NCBI RefSeq assembly: GCF_013342145.1 | Contig: NZ_JABUQZ010000001.1 | Coordinates: forward strand, 3,224,001 to 3,288,000 | Direction: 5' to 3' | Length of the DNA: 64,000 nucleotides | Source of the DNA: Haloterrigena gelatinilytica | GTDB lineage: Archaea; Halobacteriota; Halobacteria; Halobacteriales; Natrialbaceae | Shown: one piece after another, positions 44,801 through 52,754 of the stretch | Numbering within the stretch: position 1 is the stretch's first letter | Layout of the letters: each line of letters starts with the position of its first letter | Translations under genes and position numbers: made by a program | Notes under the pieces: generated by a model | What the model was told of the DNA's origin: nothing | What the model saw: only the letters and a program-made list of their open reading frames with translations | Databases searched by the model: none

Positions 44801-46294
44801 TTACTCCGTATCAGGTGCAAGCGATCGCGGCGCGTCGGTGCGAACCGGCGCGTGGTCGGCGAACCGTTCGACGTCGAAGTCCTGGAAGACGGTGTCCCGA
44901 TCGATCGGGTACACCTCGCGGTCGGCGAGTCGCTCGATGATGACCGCGTTCCGGTAACAGCCGAGTCCGAGGTCCGGCGTGCCGACGCCGTGGGTGTGCA
45001 TCTCGGCGTTCTGGACGAACACGCGACCGCCGGCGTCGTCCGCCCCGCCGAGGTCCCCCTCGAGGCGGTAGTCCTCGCTCACCTGGAACCGACCCCGGTC
45101 GTCGAACGCGATCCGGTCGGCGATCGACTCGAGGAAGGTCGGCGTCGGCCGCTGATAGCCCGTTCCGAAGATCACGGCGTCGGTCTCGAGGGCGAACCGA
45201 TGGTCCTGCTGGCGGTGTTCGCACTCGAGCCAGTAGCTGCCCTCGAGGCGCTCGATATCGCGGACCGCGGTCGTCGCGAGCATCCCGAAGTCGGGGTCGC
45301 GGTCGCCGATCGAGCGCTCGTAGAGGGTGTCGTAGATCCGCTCGCTGGTCTCGGGATCGATCCCCTTGTACAGCAGGTCCTGGTCGGGCAGCAACTCGTC
45401 CTTGCGAGACTGGGGCAGGTCGTAGAAGTACTCCGTGTACTCGGGCGTGAAGTGCTGGAGCCCGAGCTTCGAGTACTCCATCGGGAAGAAGCCGTCCGAG
45501 CGGGTGAGCCAGTCGAGTCGGAACCCGCGCCCGGACTGGCGCTCGAGCAGGTCGAGGACGACTTCGGCGGCGCTCTGCCCGGAGCCGACGACGGTGATCG
45601 AGTCGGCCTCGAGGACGTCCGCGCGACGGTCGAGGTAGTCGGCGGTGTGGAACAGGGGGGAGTCCCCGTCGGCGTAGTCGCGTGCGAACTCGGGCAGCGC
45701 GGGCCGGGAGCCGACGCCCATGACGAGATCGTCGGCCCGGTAGCGGTAGCGCTGGCCCGTCTCGGGGGCGACGGCCTCGACGACGAACGTCCCGGCGTCG
45801 GCCGTTTCGTCGGCACCGTCACGCCCGCTGTCCGCGTCCGCAGCCTCGTACTCGACGCTCGTCACCTCCCGGCCGAACTGCGTCGTCGGCACCGTCTCGG
45901 CGACCCAGCGCAGGTAGTCGTCGTACTCGCGGCGGGGGATCTGGAACGTCTCGTAGAAGTAGAACTCGTAGATCCGATCCCGCTCGCGGACGTAGTTGAG
46001 GAAGCTGTAGGGGTTCGTCGGATCGGCCATCGTCACCAGATCCGCGAGGAACGGCACCTCGAGCGTGGCCCCCTCGATCAGCATCCCCTCGTGCCAGGCG
46101 AACTCGGGTTCGCGCTCGAGGAAGACGGCCTCGAGGTCGCAGTCGGGATCCGCGCCGTCGAGCAGCGCCGCGAGCCCGAGGTTGAACGGCCCGAGACCGA
46201 CGCCGAGGACGTCGTAGCGACCGCGATCGATGACGGGTTCGGACGCGTCGTCGTCGCCGTCGACGACGGGCACGGAGCCGTCGTCCTCAGTCAT
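44801..46294 (-). CDS. rhbE: Siderophore amine N-monooxygenase (IucD/RhbE type)
   Basis: N-hydroxylates a diamine, here most likely 1,3-diaminopropane or its acyl derivative. The 497 residues have the FAD motif LGVGLGPFNLG (30-40), GMLIEGATLEVPFLADL typical of IucD/SidA enzymes, an NADPH motif VVGSGQSAAEVVLD, and the C-terminal FGTGYQRPTP. It overlaps rhbD by 8 nt and precedes rhbF by 3 nt. Appears intact. Confidence 0.93.
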   Translation of the reverse strand: MTEDDGSVPVVDGDDDASEPVIDRGRYDVLGVGLGPFNLGLAALLDGADPDCDLEAVFLEREPEFAWHEGMLIEGATLEVPFLADLVTMADPTNPYSFLNYVRERDRIYEFYFYETFQIPRREYDDYLRWVAETVPTTQFGREVTSVEYEAADADSGRDGADETADAGTFVVEAVAPETGQRYRYRADDLVMGVGSRPALPEFARDYADGDSPLFHTADYLDRRADVLEADSITVVGSGQSAAEVVLDLLERQSGRGFRLDWLTRSDGFFPMEYSKLGLQHFTPEYTEYFYDLPQSRKDELLPDQDLLYKGIDPETSERIYDTLYERSIGDRDPDFGMLATTAVRDIERLEGSYWLECEHRQQDHRFALETDAVIFGTGYQRPTPTFLESIADRIAFDDRGRFQVSEDYRLEGDLGGADDAGGRVFVQNAEMHTHGVGTPDLGLGCYRNAVIIERLADREVYPIDRDTVFQDFDVERFADHAPVRTDAPRSLAPDTE

Positions 46295-47091
46295 CGTCGC
46301 TCACCTCCGGCCGTCGCGGCGCCGCCTCGTCCGCGGTCGCGCCCGGCGGCCAGACCTCGCGTTCGAACCGCTCGCGTTCGCAGACGACGAGCCTGGCCGT
46401 CTTCTCCTCCTCCGCGAACTCGAACCGGCGCTCGAGCTCGCAGCCACACCGTTGGGCGGCCGCCAGCACCGCGTCGTTGCGGGCGTCGGGTTCGGACGAC
46501 CGCCGGGTCTCAGGGGTGGCGGAACTGGAACGCGCGTTCGCAGACGACGAGCCTGGCCGTCTTCTCCTCCTCCGCGAACTCGAACCGGCGCTCGAGCTCG
46601 CAGCCACACCGTTGGGCGGCCGCCAGCACCGCGTCGTTGCGGGCGTCGGGTTCGGCGACGACCCGCCGGGTCTCGGGGTGGCGGAACTGGAACGCGATCA
46701 TCGCCCGGAGCAGCGCCGTCCCGTACCCCTGCCCGAGATACTCCTCGGGGCCGATCAGGAGGTGAATTCCCTGGTCGGCGGGGTCGGCGTCGTAGTAGGC
46801 CGCCAGGTCGTCCTCAGCGACCCAGTAGCGCTCCCAGTAGCTCATCGGCACGTGATCCAGACAGCCGACGTACAGCGTCTGGTGGTCGTCCGCGAGCTTC
46901 TCGCGGAGCGTCGCCCGGAACTCGGGCAGCGGCTCGTCGAGTCGCCAGTAGGGCTTGACGTGATCCGAACCGAGCCAGGCGTGCAGGCGACCCAGATCCC
47001 GCTCGAGGTCGACCGGGCGGAACCCGATGTGACGGTCGATCGTCTCGTCGTAGTACTCGAAGGCTCCGGCGCGTCCGGCGAGTCGGCCGCG
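46287..47091 (-). pseudogene. rhbD: Siderophore hydroxylamine acyltransferase (GNAT, RhbD type), disrupted
   Basis: A GNAT enzyme of the IucB/RhbD kind, acylating the N-hydroxylamine. The N-terminus (RHIGFRPVDLERDLGRLHAW) has no start codon in its own frame; a TGA at 47092-47094 precedes it, and it would be joined to the end of rhbC by one extra base near 47062. Then LLIGPEEYLGQGYGTALLRA is intact. A 160-bp tandem duplication (two copies offset by 160 bp) then breaks the C-terminus; collapsing it restores one frame to 46287. So at least two lesions are present. Confidence 0.8.
46377..46690. repeat. 160-bp imperfect tandem duplication in rhbD
   Basis: The sequence GTTCGCAGACGACGAGCCTG occurs at 46377 and again at 46537. 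The repeat runs through the CACACCGTTGGGCGGCC and GCGTCGGGTTCGG blocks and ends near 46690 with GGCGGAACTGGAACGC. The copies are identical except near the end, where the left copy lacks three bases and has one extra, giving a 160-bp offset that is not a multiple of three. Confidence 0.9.
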
Positions 47092-48977
47092 TCAGTGGAA
47101 CCGTCCGCCGGCGGGTCGGCGAGCGGGTTCCGCACGTCGGCGTAGACCGACTGCTCGTCGAGCGAGGAGGCCTCGAGTTCGTCCAGCCCGCGGAAGCGAG
47201 TCAGCAGGTTCGCCTTGCGCGGCACCGTGTCGGACTCGAGCAGCGGGTCGAGGATCGACGTTCCGGGCCGGTCGAACTTCCGCAGGGACTCGAGTTCCTC
47301 GCGGAGGACGGCGAGCAGCCGCTCTTCGTCGACCAGTCCCGCGGTCCCGAAGGCGTTGACCACGCCGAGGGCGTTGTTGAGCACGACGTAGTAGCGGATC
47401 CGCTCGTCGGCGACCGCGTCGGGGCAGACGGTGCCGGCGCGTTCGCCGATGCCGGGACAGACGGCCTCGACGCGGTCGTAGGCGTTCTCGGGGAAGTAGT
47501 AGCCCTGGTTGTCCCGGTAGCGGAACTCGTCGGGGTAGCCCGCCTCGTCCAGCGTGAGCACGCTGTTCTGCTGGTGGGCCTCGAGCCCGATCCCCCGCTC
47601 GAGGTAGAGCCACAGCAGCGGTCGCACCGAGATTTCGAGGTAGCGGCGGAACCACTCCTCGCTGACCGCGGCGGCGTCGCGGCCCTCGCGCTCGGCGATC
47701 GAGGCGACGACGCGACCGAGTCGGGAGGTCCCGTCTCCGATCGCGTCCTGACAGAGCGCGACGACGGGCGTCGCCCGCCGGACGTCCTCGCCCCGGAAGG
47801 GGTTCGCCCGGAGAACGACCTCGAAGCCGGATTCGTCGCCCTCGACGCCCAGCGCGTCGGGATCGATCGTCAGGTAGGCCGGATCACGGATCACGTCGAA
47901 GTCGGGGAACCGATCGCGCAAGTCGTCGCCGAGCTCGGTCGCCAGCAGGTCCGAAATGGCGACCCCCCGCTCGAGTTCCGGCCGCTTGTTCGTCCGCAGC
48001 GAGTTGGTGATCTCGACGGCGAGCGAGCCCTTGACCATGAACGGCGAGTCGGGCGCGTACAGCGTCCGCACGGAGGTCGTCGGGTGGAACTCCCGTCCCA
48101 GTTCTCCCAGCGACTCGAGTTTGCCCGCGGAGACCAGATCCCGTACCTCGGGGCGCTCGAACAGCCGCTCGGCCTGCCACGGATGGACCGGCAGGAGCAC
48201 GTCGTCGTCCGCGAGGCGCTCGAGGAACGCCTCGTCGACGGTCGGGTCCTCGCGAAGCGCCTCGCGGACCCACGCCGCGGCGGAGTCGTCGCGCGCGGAC
48301 CCGCTCTCGACGATCGAGGGGTCGGCCCGAACGTAGTGCAGCGGGAACGAGCCCTCGAGTTCGGGGGCGTAGCGCTCGGCGTCGCGTTCCATCCCCCGGC
48401 GGCTCTTCGGCGTCGGGTGACGGAGGTGCCCGAAGACCAGCGACTGTTCGGCCTCACGGAAGGTGAAGTCCGTTCCGTACAGGGTCTCTTCGTCGCCTGC
48501 GCGGGCGTCGACGTACCGCTCGACGTTCCGGCAGGAGCGGACGACCCGCTCGATGAGGTCGTCGCGGTTCGGGTCGGCTCCCCGCTCGAGTTCGAGTTCC
48601 TTCGTCGCGAGCGTCGCCAGCGTGGTGTAGTCCAGTTCGACCGGTTCGCCGCCGGACTCGAGGGCGGTCGAATCGCCCTCTCCCGCGCCGGTTGCGGCGC
48701 GGTAGGCGGCGGGCAGATCGAACAGGTGGCGGCCCGTCGGGGACCGGTAGTCGACGGGGACGAAACACTCGATCCCCTGGCTCGCCAGCGGGATCCGCAG
48801 CACCTGCCCGCTGGCCGGTTCGCGGTCGATCGGCGCCTCCGAAGCCGGGACGAACTCGCCGACCCCGGTCTCGTGGCGGTAGCAGTTCAGGAAGCTGTGC
48901 AGCGTGGCCTCGCGCGCGATTCGCGTCGCGTCGACGCCGTGTTCGTCGGTCTCGGGTGTCGTCTGTCGTGGGCTCAT
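46842..48977 (-). CDS. rhbC: NIS siderophore synthetase (IucA/IucC family, RhbC type)
   Basis: Condenses citrate with an N-hydroxy-N-acyl diamine. The synthetase proper covers about residues 1-630: HSFLNCYRHETGVGEF, GHLRHPTPKSRRGMERDAER, LLPVHPWQAERLFERPEVRD, TTSVRTLYAPDSPFMVKGSL, and RPLLWLYLERGIGLEAHQQN. After LADPPADGSTDAADSPD the frame runs on out of phase through rhbD to 46842, because of the junction frameshift near 47062. The original may have been a separate rhbC or a fused rhbC-rhbD. Start ATG overlaps the rhbB stop (ATGA). Confidence 0.88.
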   Translation of the reverse strand: MSPRQTTPETDEHGVDATRIAREATLHSFLNCYRHETGVGEFVPASEAPIDREPASGQVLRIPLASQGIECFVPVDYRSPTGRHLFDLPAAYRAATGAGEGDSTALESGGEPVELDYTTLATLATKELELERGADPNRDDLIERVVRSCRNVERYVDARAGDEETLYGTDFTFREAEQSLVFGHLRHPTPKSRRGMERDAERYAPELEGSFPLHYVRADPSIVESGSARDDSAAAWVREALREDPTVDEAFLERLADDDVLLPVHPWQAERLFERPEVRDLVSAGKLESLGELGREFHPTTSVRTLYAPDSPFMVKGSLAVEITNSLRTNKRPELERGVAISDLLATELGDDLRDRFPDFDVIRDPAYLTIDPDALGVEGDESGFEVVLRANPFRGEDVRRATPVVALCQDAIGDGTSRLGRVVASIAEREGRDAAAVSEEWFRRYLEISVRPLLWLYLERGIGLEAHQQNSVLTLDEAGYPDEFRYRDNQGYYFPENAYDRVEAVCPGIGERAGTVCPDAVADERIRYYVVLNNALGVVNAFGTAGLVDEERLLAVLREELESLRKFDRPGTSILDPLLESDTVPRKANLLTRFRGLDELEASSLDEQSVYADVRNPLADPPADGSTDAADSPDAPEPSSTTTRRSTVTSGSARSTSSGIWVACTPGSVRITSSPTGDSTSRCPSSGRRSARSSRTTTRRCTSAVWITCR

Positions 48978-50566
48978 GCGGAATCGATCACCTCTCGGTC
49001 GGTTTCGAGCGCCTCGCCGCGGTCGACGACCGCCTCGAGGACGCCTCGAAGGTCGGAGAGCGTCGTTCGCGGGTTCAGGAGCGTGAGCTTCAGCGCGGCG
49101 GTGCCGTCGACCTCGGTGCGGGCGAGGATGGCCTCGCCGTCGGCCAACAGCTCGTCGCGAATCGCCCGGTTCACGCGGTCGACGGCGGCGGCGGTGGAGG
49201 AGGAATCGGGACCGGATCCGGATTCGTCGTCCGGCCGGTAGCGGAAGACCACCGCGCTCAGTTCGGGGTCGCAACACAGTTCCAGCGCCGGGTCGGCCCG
49301 GATCTCGTCGGCGACCGCGTCGGCCAGCTCGCAGACGTACTCGACGCAGTCGGCCACGCCCGTCCGGCCGAGAGCGTTGAACGTCACGAACGGCTTCAGC
49401 GCGTCGAACCGGCGGGTCGTCCGGGTCGACTTCGAGACGAGGTTCGGCACCCCGGCCGCGTCGTCGCGCTCGGGGTTGAGGTAGGCCGCGTTGCGCTCGA
49501 GGTGCCGGTAGCGGTCGCCGTCGCGGAGCAGGAAGGCCCCGCAACTGATCGGCTGGTAGAACAGCTTGTGGAAGTCGACGGCGATGGAGTCGGCGCGATC
49601 GATACCCTCGAGCTTCGGCCGTAGCCGGTCGCTGATGGCGCACGCCCCGCCGTAGGCGGCGTCGACGTGGAGCCACAGGTCGCGGTCGGCGGCTCGGTCC
49701 GCCAGCGCCGCGAGCGGATCGATGCTGCCGAAGTCGGTCGTCCCGGCCGTGGCGACGATCGCGAACGGGTGGCGGCCGTCGGCCTCGAGGCGCTCGAGGG
49801 TCGCATCCAGCGCCTCGAGGTCGATCCGTCGGTCGCCGTCGGTCGGGACGGAGACGACCGCGTCCTCGCCGAGCCCGAGGTGGTGGGCGGCCTGTTCGGC
49901 GGTGAAGTGGGCGGCGTCCGAGCAGAGGAGGCGGAGGTCGGATACCGCTTCGGGTCCGAGCCCCTCCGTCTGGACGTCGCGGTCGAACCGCCGCTCGCAG
50001 TACCAGTCGCGGGCGAGCAGGAGGCCGAGGAAGTTCGACTCCGTGCCGCCGCCCGTGAAGACGCCGTCCGCGCCGGTCGGGTAGTCGAACAGGTCACAGC
50101 AGGCGTCGACGACCCGCTCTTCCAGCACGGACGCCGCGGGCGCCTGGTCGAACGAGTCCATCGACTGGTTCGTTCCCGACAGCAACAGCTCCGCGGCCAG
50201 CGCCGGGACCGTCGGCGGGCAGTGGAGGTGGGCGACGCAGCCGGGATCGTGGACGCGAACGGAGTCCGCGAGCACGTCGTCGGCGACCGTCTCGAGGGCG
50301 TCCTCGATCGACGATCCGTCGTCGGGGACGACCTCCAGGTCGGCCAGTCGCTCGCGAAGCGCCCCGTGGTCGGTCCCCGCGTAGGGGCCCTCGGCCGTCG
50401 CGAACGACTCGAGGAGGACGTCCCGCGCCCGGTCGATCGCGTCCGCGTAGGCGGCGTTGCCGTCCGGGCCGCCGAGGAACGCGGTCGCGGCCGTCGGCGG
50501 CGGCGTCGGGTCGGCGTCCGCGGCGGGAGATCGGTCCCGGTCGACCGCCCTGCGCTGGCCCGTCAC
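48974..50566 (-). CDS. rhbB: L-2,4-diaminobutyrate decarboxylase
   Basis: A 530-residue PLP-dependent group II decarboxylase. The PLP lysine is in AVDFHKLFYQPISCGAFLL; the upstream WLHVDAAYGGA gives the cofactor-binding Asp, and FVTFNALGRTGVADCVEYV follows. It lies directly after the diaminobutyrate aminotransferase, so its likely substrate is L-2,4-diaminobutyrate and its product 1,3-diaminopropane. Starts within the rhbA stop (ATGA overlap). Confidence 0.92.
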   Translation of the reverse strand: MTGQRRAVDRDRSPAADADPTPPPTAATAFLGGPDGNAAYADAIDRARDVLLESFATAEGPYAGTDHGALRERLADLEVVPDDGSSIEDALETVADDVLADSVRVHDPGCVAHLHCPPTVPALAAELLLSGTNQSMDSFDQAPAASVLEERVVDACCDLFDYPTGADGVFTGGGTESNFLGLLLARDWYCERRFDRDVQTEGLGPEAVSDLRLLCSDAAHFTAEQAAHHLGLGEDAVVSVPTDGDRRIDLEALDATLERLEADGRHPFAIVATAGTTDFGSIDPLAALADRAADRDLWLHVDAAYGGACAISDRLRPKLEGIDRADSIAVDFHKLFYQPISCGAFLLRDGDRYRHLERNAAYLNPERDDAAGVPNLVSKSTRTTRRFDALKPFVTFNALGRTGVADCVEYVCELADAVADEIRADPALELCCDPELSAVVFRYRPDDESGSGPDSSSTAAAVDRVNRAIRDELLADGEAILARTEVDGTAALKLTLLNPRTTLSDLRGVLEAVVDRGEALETDREVIDSA

Positions 50567-51936
50567 GTCGGCACCTCCGTCGGCGCCCGATCGTCGGCGA
50601 CGACCGCGCGAACGCTCTCGCGGACGATTTCGCCGACCTCGTCGACTTGCGATTTCGATATCGTCAGCGGCGGCAGGAACCGGACGACGCTCCCGTGGCG
50701 GCCGCCGGTCTCGACGATCAGGCCGCGGTCGAACGCTTCCGACTGGACCGCCGACGCGAGGTCTCCGTCGGCGGGGTAGTGCCCGAGCGAGTCGGGCTCC
50801 CCGTCGGGATCGACGAGTTCCATCCCGAGCATGAGCCCGCGCCCGCGGACGTCGCCGACGACGTCGACGGTCGCGGCCGTCTCCTCGAGGTGGTCCCGCA
50901 GCCGGTCGCCCATCTCGGCGGCGCGGTCGTCGAGGTCGTTCTCGAGGACGTGCTCGATGGTGGCGACGCCGGCGGCCATTCCGAGCTGGTTACCCCGGAA
51001 CGTGCCGGCGTGGGCGCCGGGCTCCCAGACGTCAAGCGACTCGTCGTAGACGACGACCGAGAGCGGGAGTCCGCCGCCGACGGCCTTCGAGAGCGTCATC
51101 ACGTCGGGAACGACGTCCGCGTGCTCGACCGCGTACAGTTCGCCCGTGCGGCCGAGTCCGGTCTGGATCTCGTCGACGATCAGCGGAATGTCCCGTTCGC
51201 GGGTGATCCGGCGCATCTCCCGGAGCCACTCGGCGGGCGCCGGCACCGCGCCGCCCTCGCCCTGAACCGGCTCGACGATCATCCCCGCGGGGTCGACGAT
51301 CCCGCTGTCGGGGTTCGAGAGCGTCCGCTCGACGTACTCGGCGCTCGTCCGCCAGCAGTCCTCACCGCCCAGCCCGAACGGGCAGCGGTAGGCGTGGGGG
51401 TAGGGCAGGTGGTGGACGTCCGGCATCAGTCCCGGAATCGGCTCCTTCGCTTCCGTGTCGCCCATCAGGCTGAGGGCGCCGTTGGTCATCCCGTGGTAGC
51501 CGCCCTGGAAGGCCAGCATCGACCGGTTCCCCGTCGCCGTCTTGGCGAGTTTCAGCGCGGCCTCGACGGCGTCCGTCCCGGCCGGGCTACAGAACTGGAC
51601 CTTCGCGTTCGCGGCGAACTCGTCGGGGAGGCTCTCGAGCAGGCGGTCGACGAACCGCTCTTTCACCGGCGTCGTCAGATCGAGCGTGTGGACCGCCCGG
51701 CCGCGTTCGAGCAGTTCCTCCATTCGCTCGACGACCGCGGGGTGGTTGTGCCCGAGCGCGAGCGTCCCGGCGCCCGCGAGGCAGTCGACGTACTCGTTTC
51801 CGTCGACGTCCTCGATGACGGCGCCTTCGGCGCGGTCGATGGCCAGCGGCAGCGACCGCGGATAGGTCCGCGCGTTCGACTCGCGGCGGGCCTGCTGGGC
51901 GAGGAGGTCGTCCGCGTCGGAACCGTCACCGATCAC
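50563..51936 (-). CDS. rhbA: Diaminobutyrate-2-oxoglutarate aminotransferase
   Basis: First gene of the siderophore operon, converting aspartate semialdehyde to L-2,4-diaminobutyrate. The 457 residues match class III aminotransferases: LAGAGTLALGHNHPAVVERM, FCSPAGTDAVEAALKLAKTA, IVDEIQTGLGRTGELYAVEH, and the PLP lysine in MTLSKAVGGGLPLSVV. The promoter with two iron boxes lies 70-125 nt upstream. Confidence 0.93.
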   Translation of the reverse strand: MIGDGSDADDLLAQQARRESNARTYPRSLPLAIDRAEGAVIEDVDGNEYVDCLAGAGTLALGHNHPAVVERMEELLERGRAVHTLDLTTPVKERFVDRLLESLPDEFAANAKVQFCSPAGTDAVEAALKLAKTATGNRSMLAFQGGYHGMTNGALSLMGDTEAKEPIPGLMPDVHHLPYPHAYRCPFGLGGEDCWRTSAEYVERTLSNPDSGIVDPAGMIVEPVQGEGGAVPAPAEWLREMRRITRERDIPLIVDEIQTGLGRTGELYAVEHADVVPDVMTLSKAVGGGLPLSVVVYDESLDVWEPGAHAGTFRGNQLGMAAGVATIEHVLENDLDDRAAEMGDRLRDHLEETAATVDVVGDVRGRGLMLGMELVDPDGEPDSLGHYPADGDLASAVQSEAFDRGLIVETGGRHGSVVRFLPPLTISKSQVDEVGEIVRESVRAVVADDRAPTEVPT

Positions 51937-52327
51937 GGCTGCACACCTCGCGTCGCCGATCGGTCATCGAGACGATCCGGTTGATATTTCAGGTCCGGCA
52001 TACGACCTTTAGGCCAACCTAAACCGATAAAAGTGCACCGATTTTTAGGCCAACCTAAAATATATGCCGGATGGGCTGACGGCCCCGATATTCGACGGTA
52101 GAAGGCCTGAACGGAACTCGGTGGAACACCGGATGCCGAATATGTTCACCATCCTACGAGAACGGTGGGGCGGACGGCACAGGATCGAGTTGACAGCGGA
52201 CCGGGGAATTCGATCGGCCGGTCGAGGATTTCACTCGGGAGACGGTCGCAGAATAGCTGAAGTTCGAATTTCGCGACCGATTGCGGCCACAGACAGCTAT
52301 ATACTAACACGGAGCGTACCGTTTTCG
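51937..52327. other. Divergent intergenic region, rhbA to HalOD1 gene
   Basis: About 390 bases. Besides the twin iron boxes and the rhbA promoter, an AGCTATATACTAAC box at about 52299-52312 gives a good leaderless promoter for the HalOD1 gene. The open frame beginning near 52064 has no protein-like composition. Nothing else is evident. Confidence 0.7.
52008..52060. promoter_or_regulatory. Twin DtxR-type iron boxes at the siderophore promoter
   Basis: Two copies of a perfect dyad: TTTAGGCCAACCTAAA at 52008-52023 and TTTTAGGCCAACCTAAAA at 52043-52060. They flank a TATA-like ACTTTTATCGG (52026-52036, minus strand) for the rhbA operon, so the nearer box covers the expected start of transcription. 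The sequence is the type bound by DtxR-family iron repressors. The right box could also affect the divergent HalOD1 side. A 160-nt AT-richer region around it contrasts with the local G+C. Confidence 0.85.
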
Positions 52328-52717
52328 ATGATTATCCGCTCGCTGTCGACGGACTCCCCGCCGTCCGACTCGATAACCGAAGCCGTCGTCGACGCGGTGA
52401 GCGACGTCGAACGCTGCGATCCGCTGACGCTGCCGCCGCTGTGGGACGTGATCGACTCCGAAGCGCTGGACGAATTGTTCGCACCGACCAGACGTGGTCA
52501 TCCTCGCGCCGGTCGCGTCGCGTTCGACTACGCAGGGTACGAGGTCACCGTCGCGGTCGACGTTCTCGAGGGCGAAGTCGTTCGAGAGGCGCAAAGCGCC
52601 TCTCGTGATGACGAGACGCCGGAGGCGTCTCGAACCACTCCCGCGAGCCAATCGGAAGCGGCCGGTTCCGATGACGGCGACGAGACGATCAGCGTCTCGC
52701 TCGAGGCGCTCGCGTAA
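52328..52717 (+). CDS. HalOD1 output-domain protein
   Basis: A 129-residue protein with a HalOD1-type domain at the N-terminus (SITEAVVDAVSDVERCDPLT and PPLWDVIDSEALDELFAPTR, then VAFDYAGYEVTVAVD), found in many haloarchaeal signalling or regulatory proteins; function unknown. The segment AQSASRDDETPEASRTT near residue 90-106 is encoded by a two-hairpin element inserted in frame (52583-52638). The C-terminus ends ISVSLEALA. Confidence 0.8.
   Translation: MIIRSLSTDSPPSDSITEAVVDAVSDVERCDPLTLPPLWDVIDSEALDELFAPTRRGHPRAGRVAFDYAGYEVTVAVDVLEGEVVREAQSASRDDETPEASRTTPASQSEAAGSDDGDETISVSLEALA
52583..52638. repeat. Two-hairpin element in frame in the HalOD1 gene
   Basis: Perfect inverted repeats CGAGAGGCGC-AAA-GCGCCTCTCG (52583-52605) and CGAGACGCC-GGA-GGCGTCTCG (52612-52632), separated by TGATGA and followed by AACCAC. 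The spacing sequence TGATGACGA and the trailing TCGAACCAC are the same as around the fourth hairpin at 34.6 kb, so this is a copy of the same family. Confidence 0.85.
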
Positions 52718-52754
52718 CCGACCGAAAAACGAAAATCGAACGCGGAACGGCGCG

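Noticed and set aside
48978-49676. N-terminal 233-residue extension of the rhbC frame
   Set aside because: It lies antisense-out-of-frame within rhbB, is Arg/Gly-rich and lacks similarity to synthetases; MSPRQTTPETDEHG at 48977 overlaps the rhbB stop as expected.
52064-52327. N-terminal extension of the HalOD1 gene from an ATG at 52064
   Set aside because: A good TATA box at 52299-52312 and the ATG at 52328 fit a leaderless start; the extension crosses the iron boxes' promoter region and is not protein-like.
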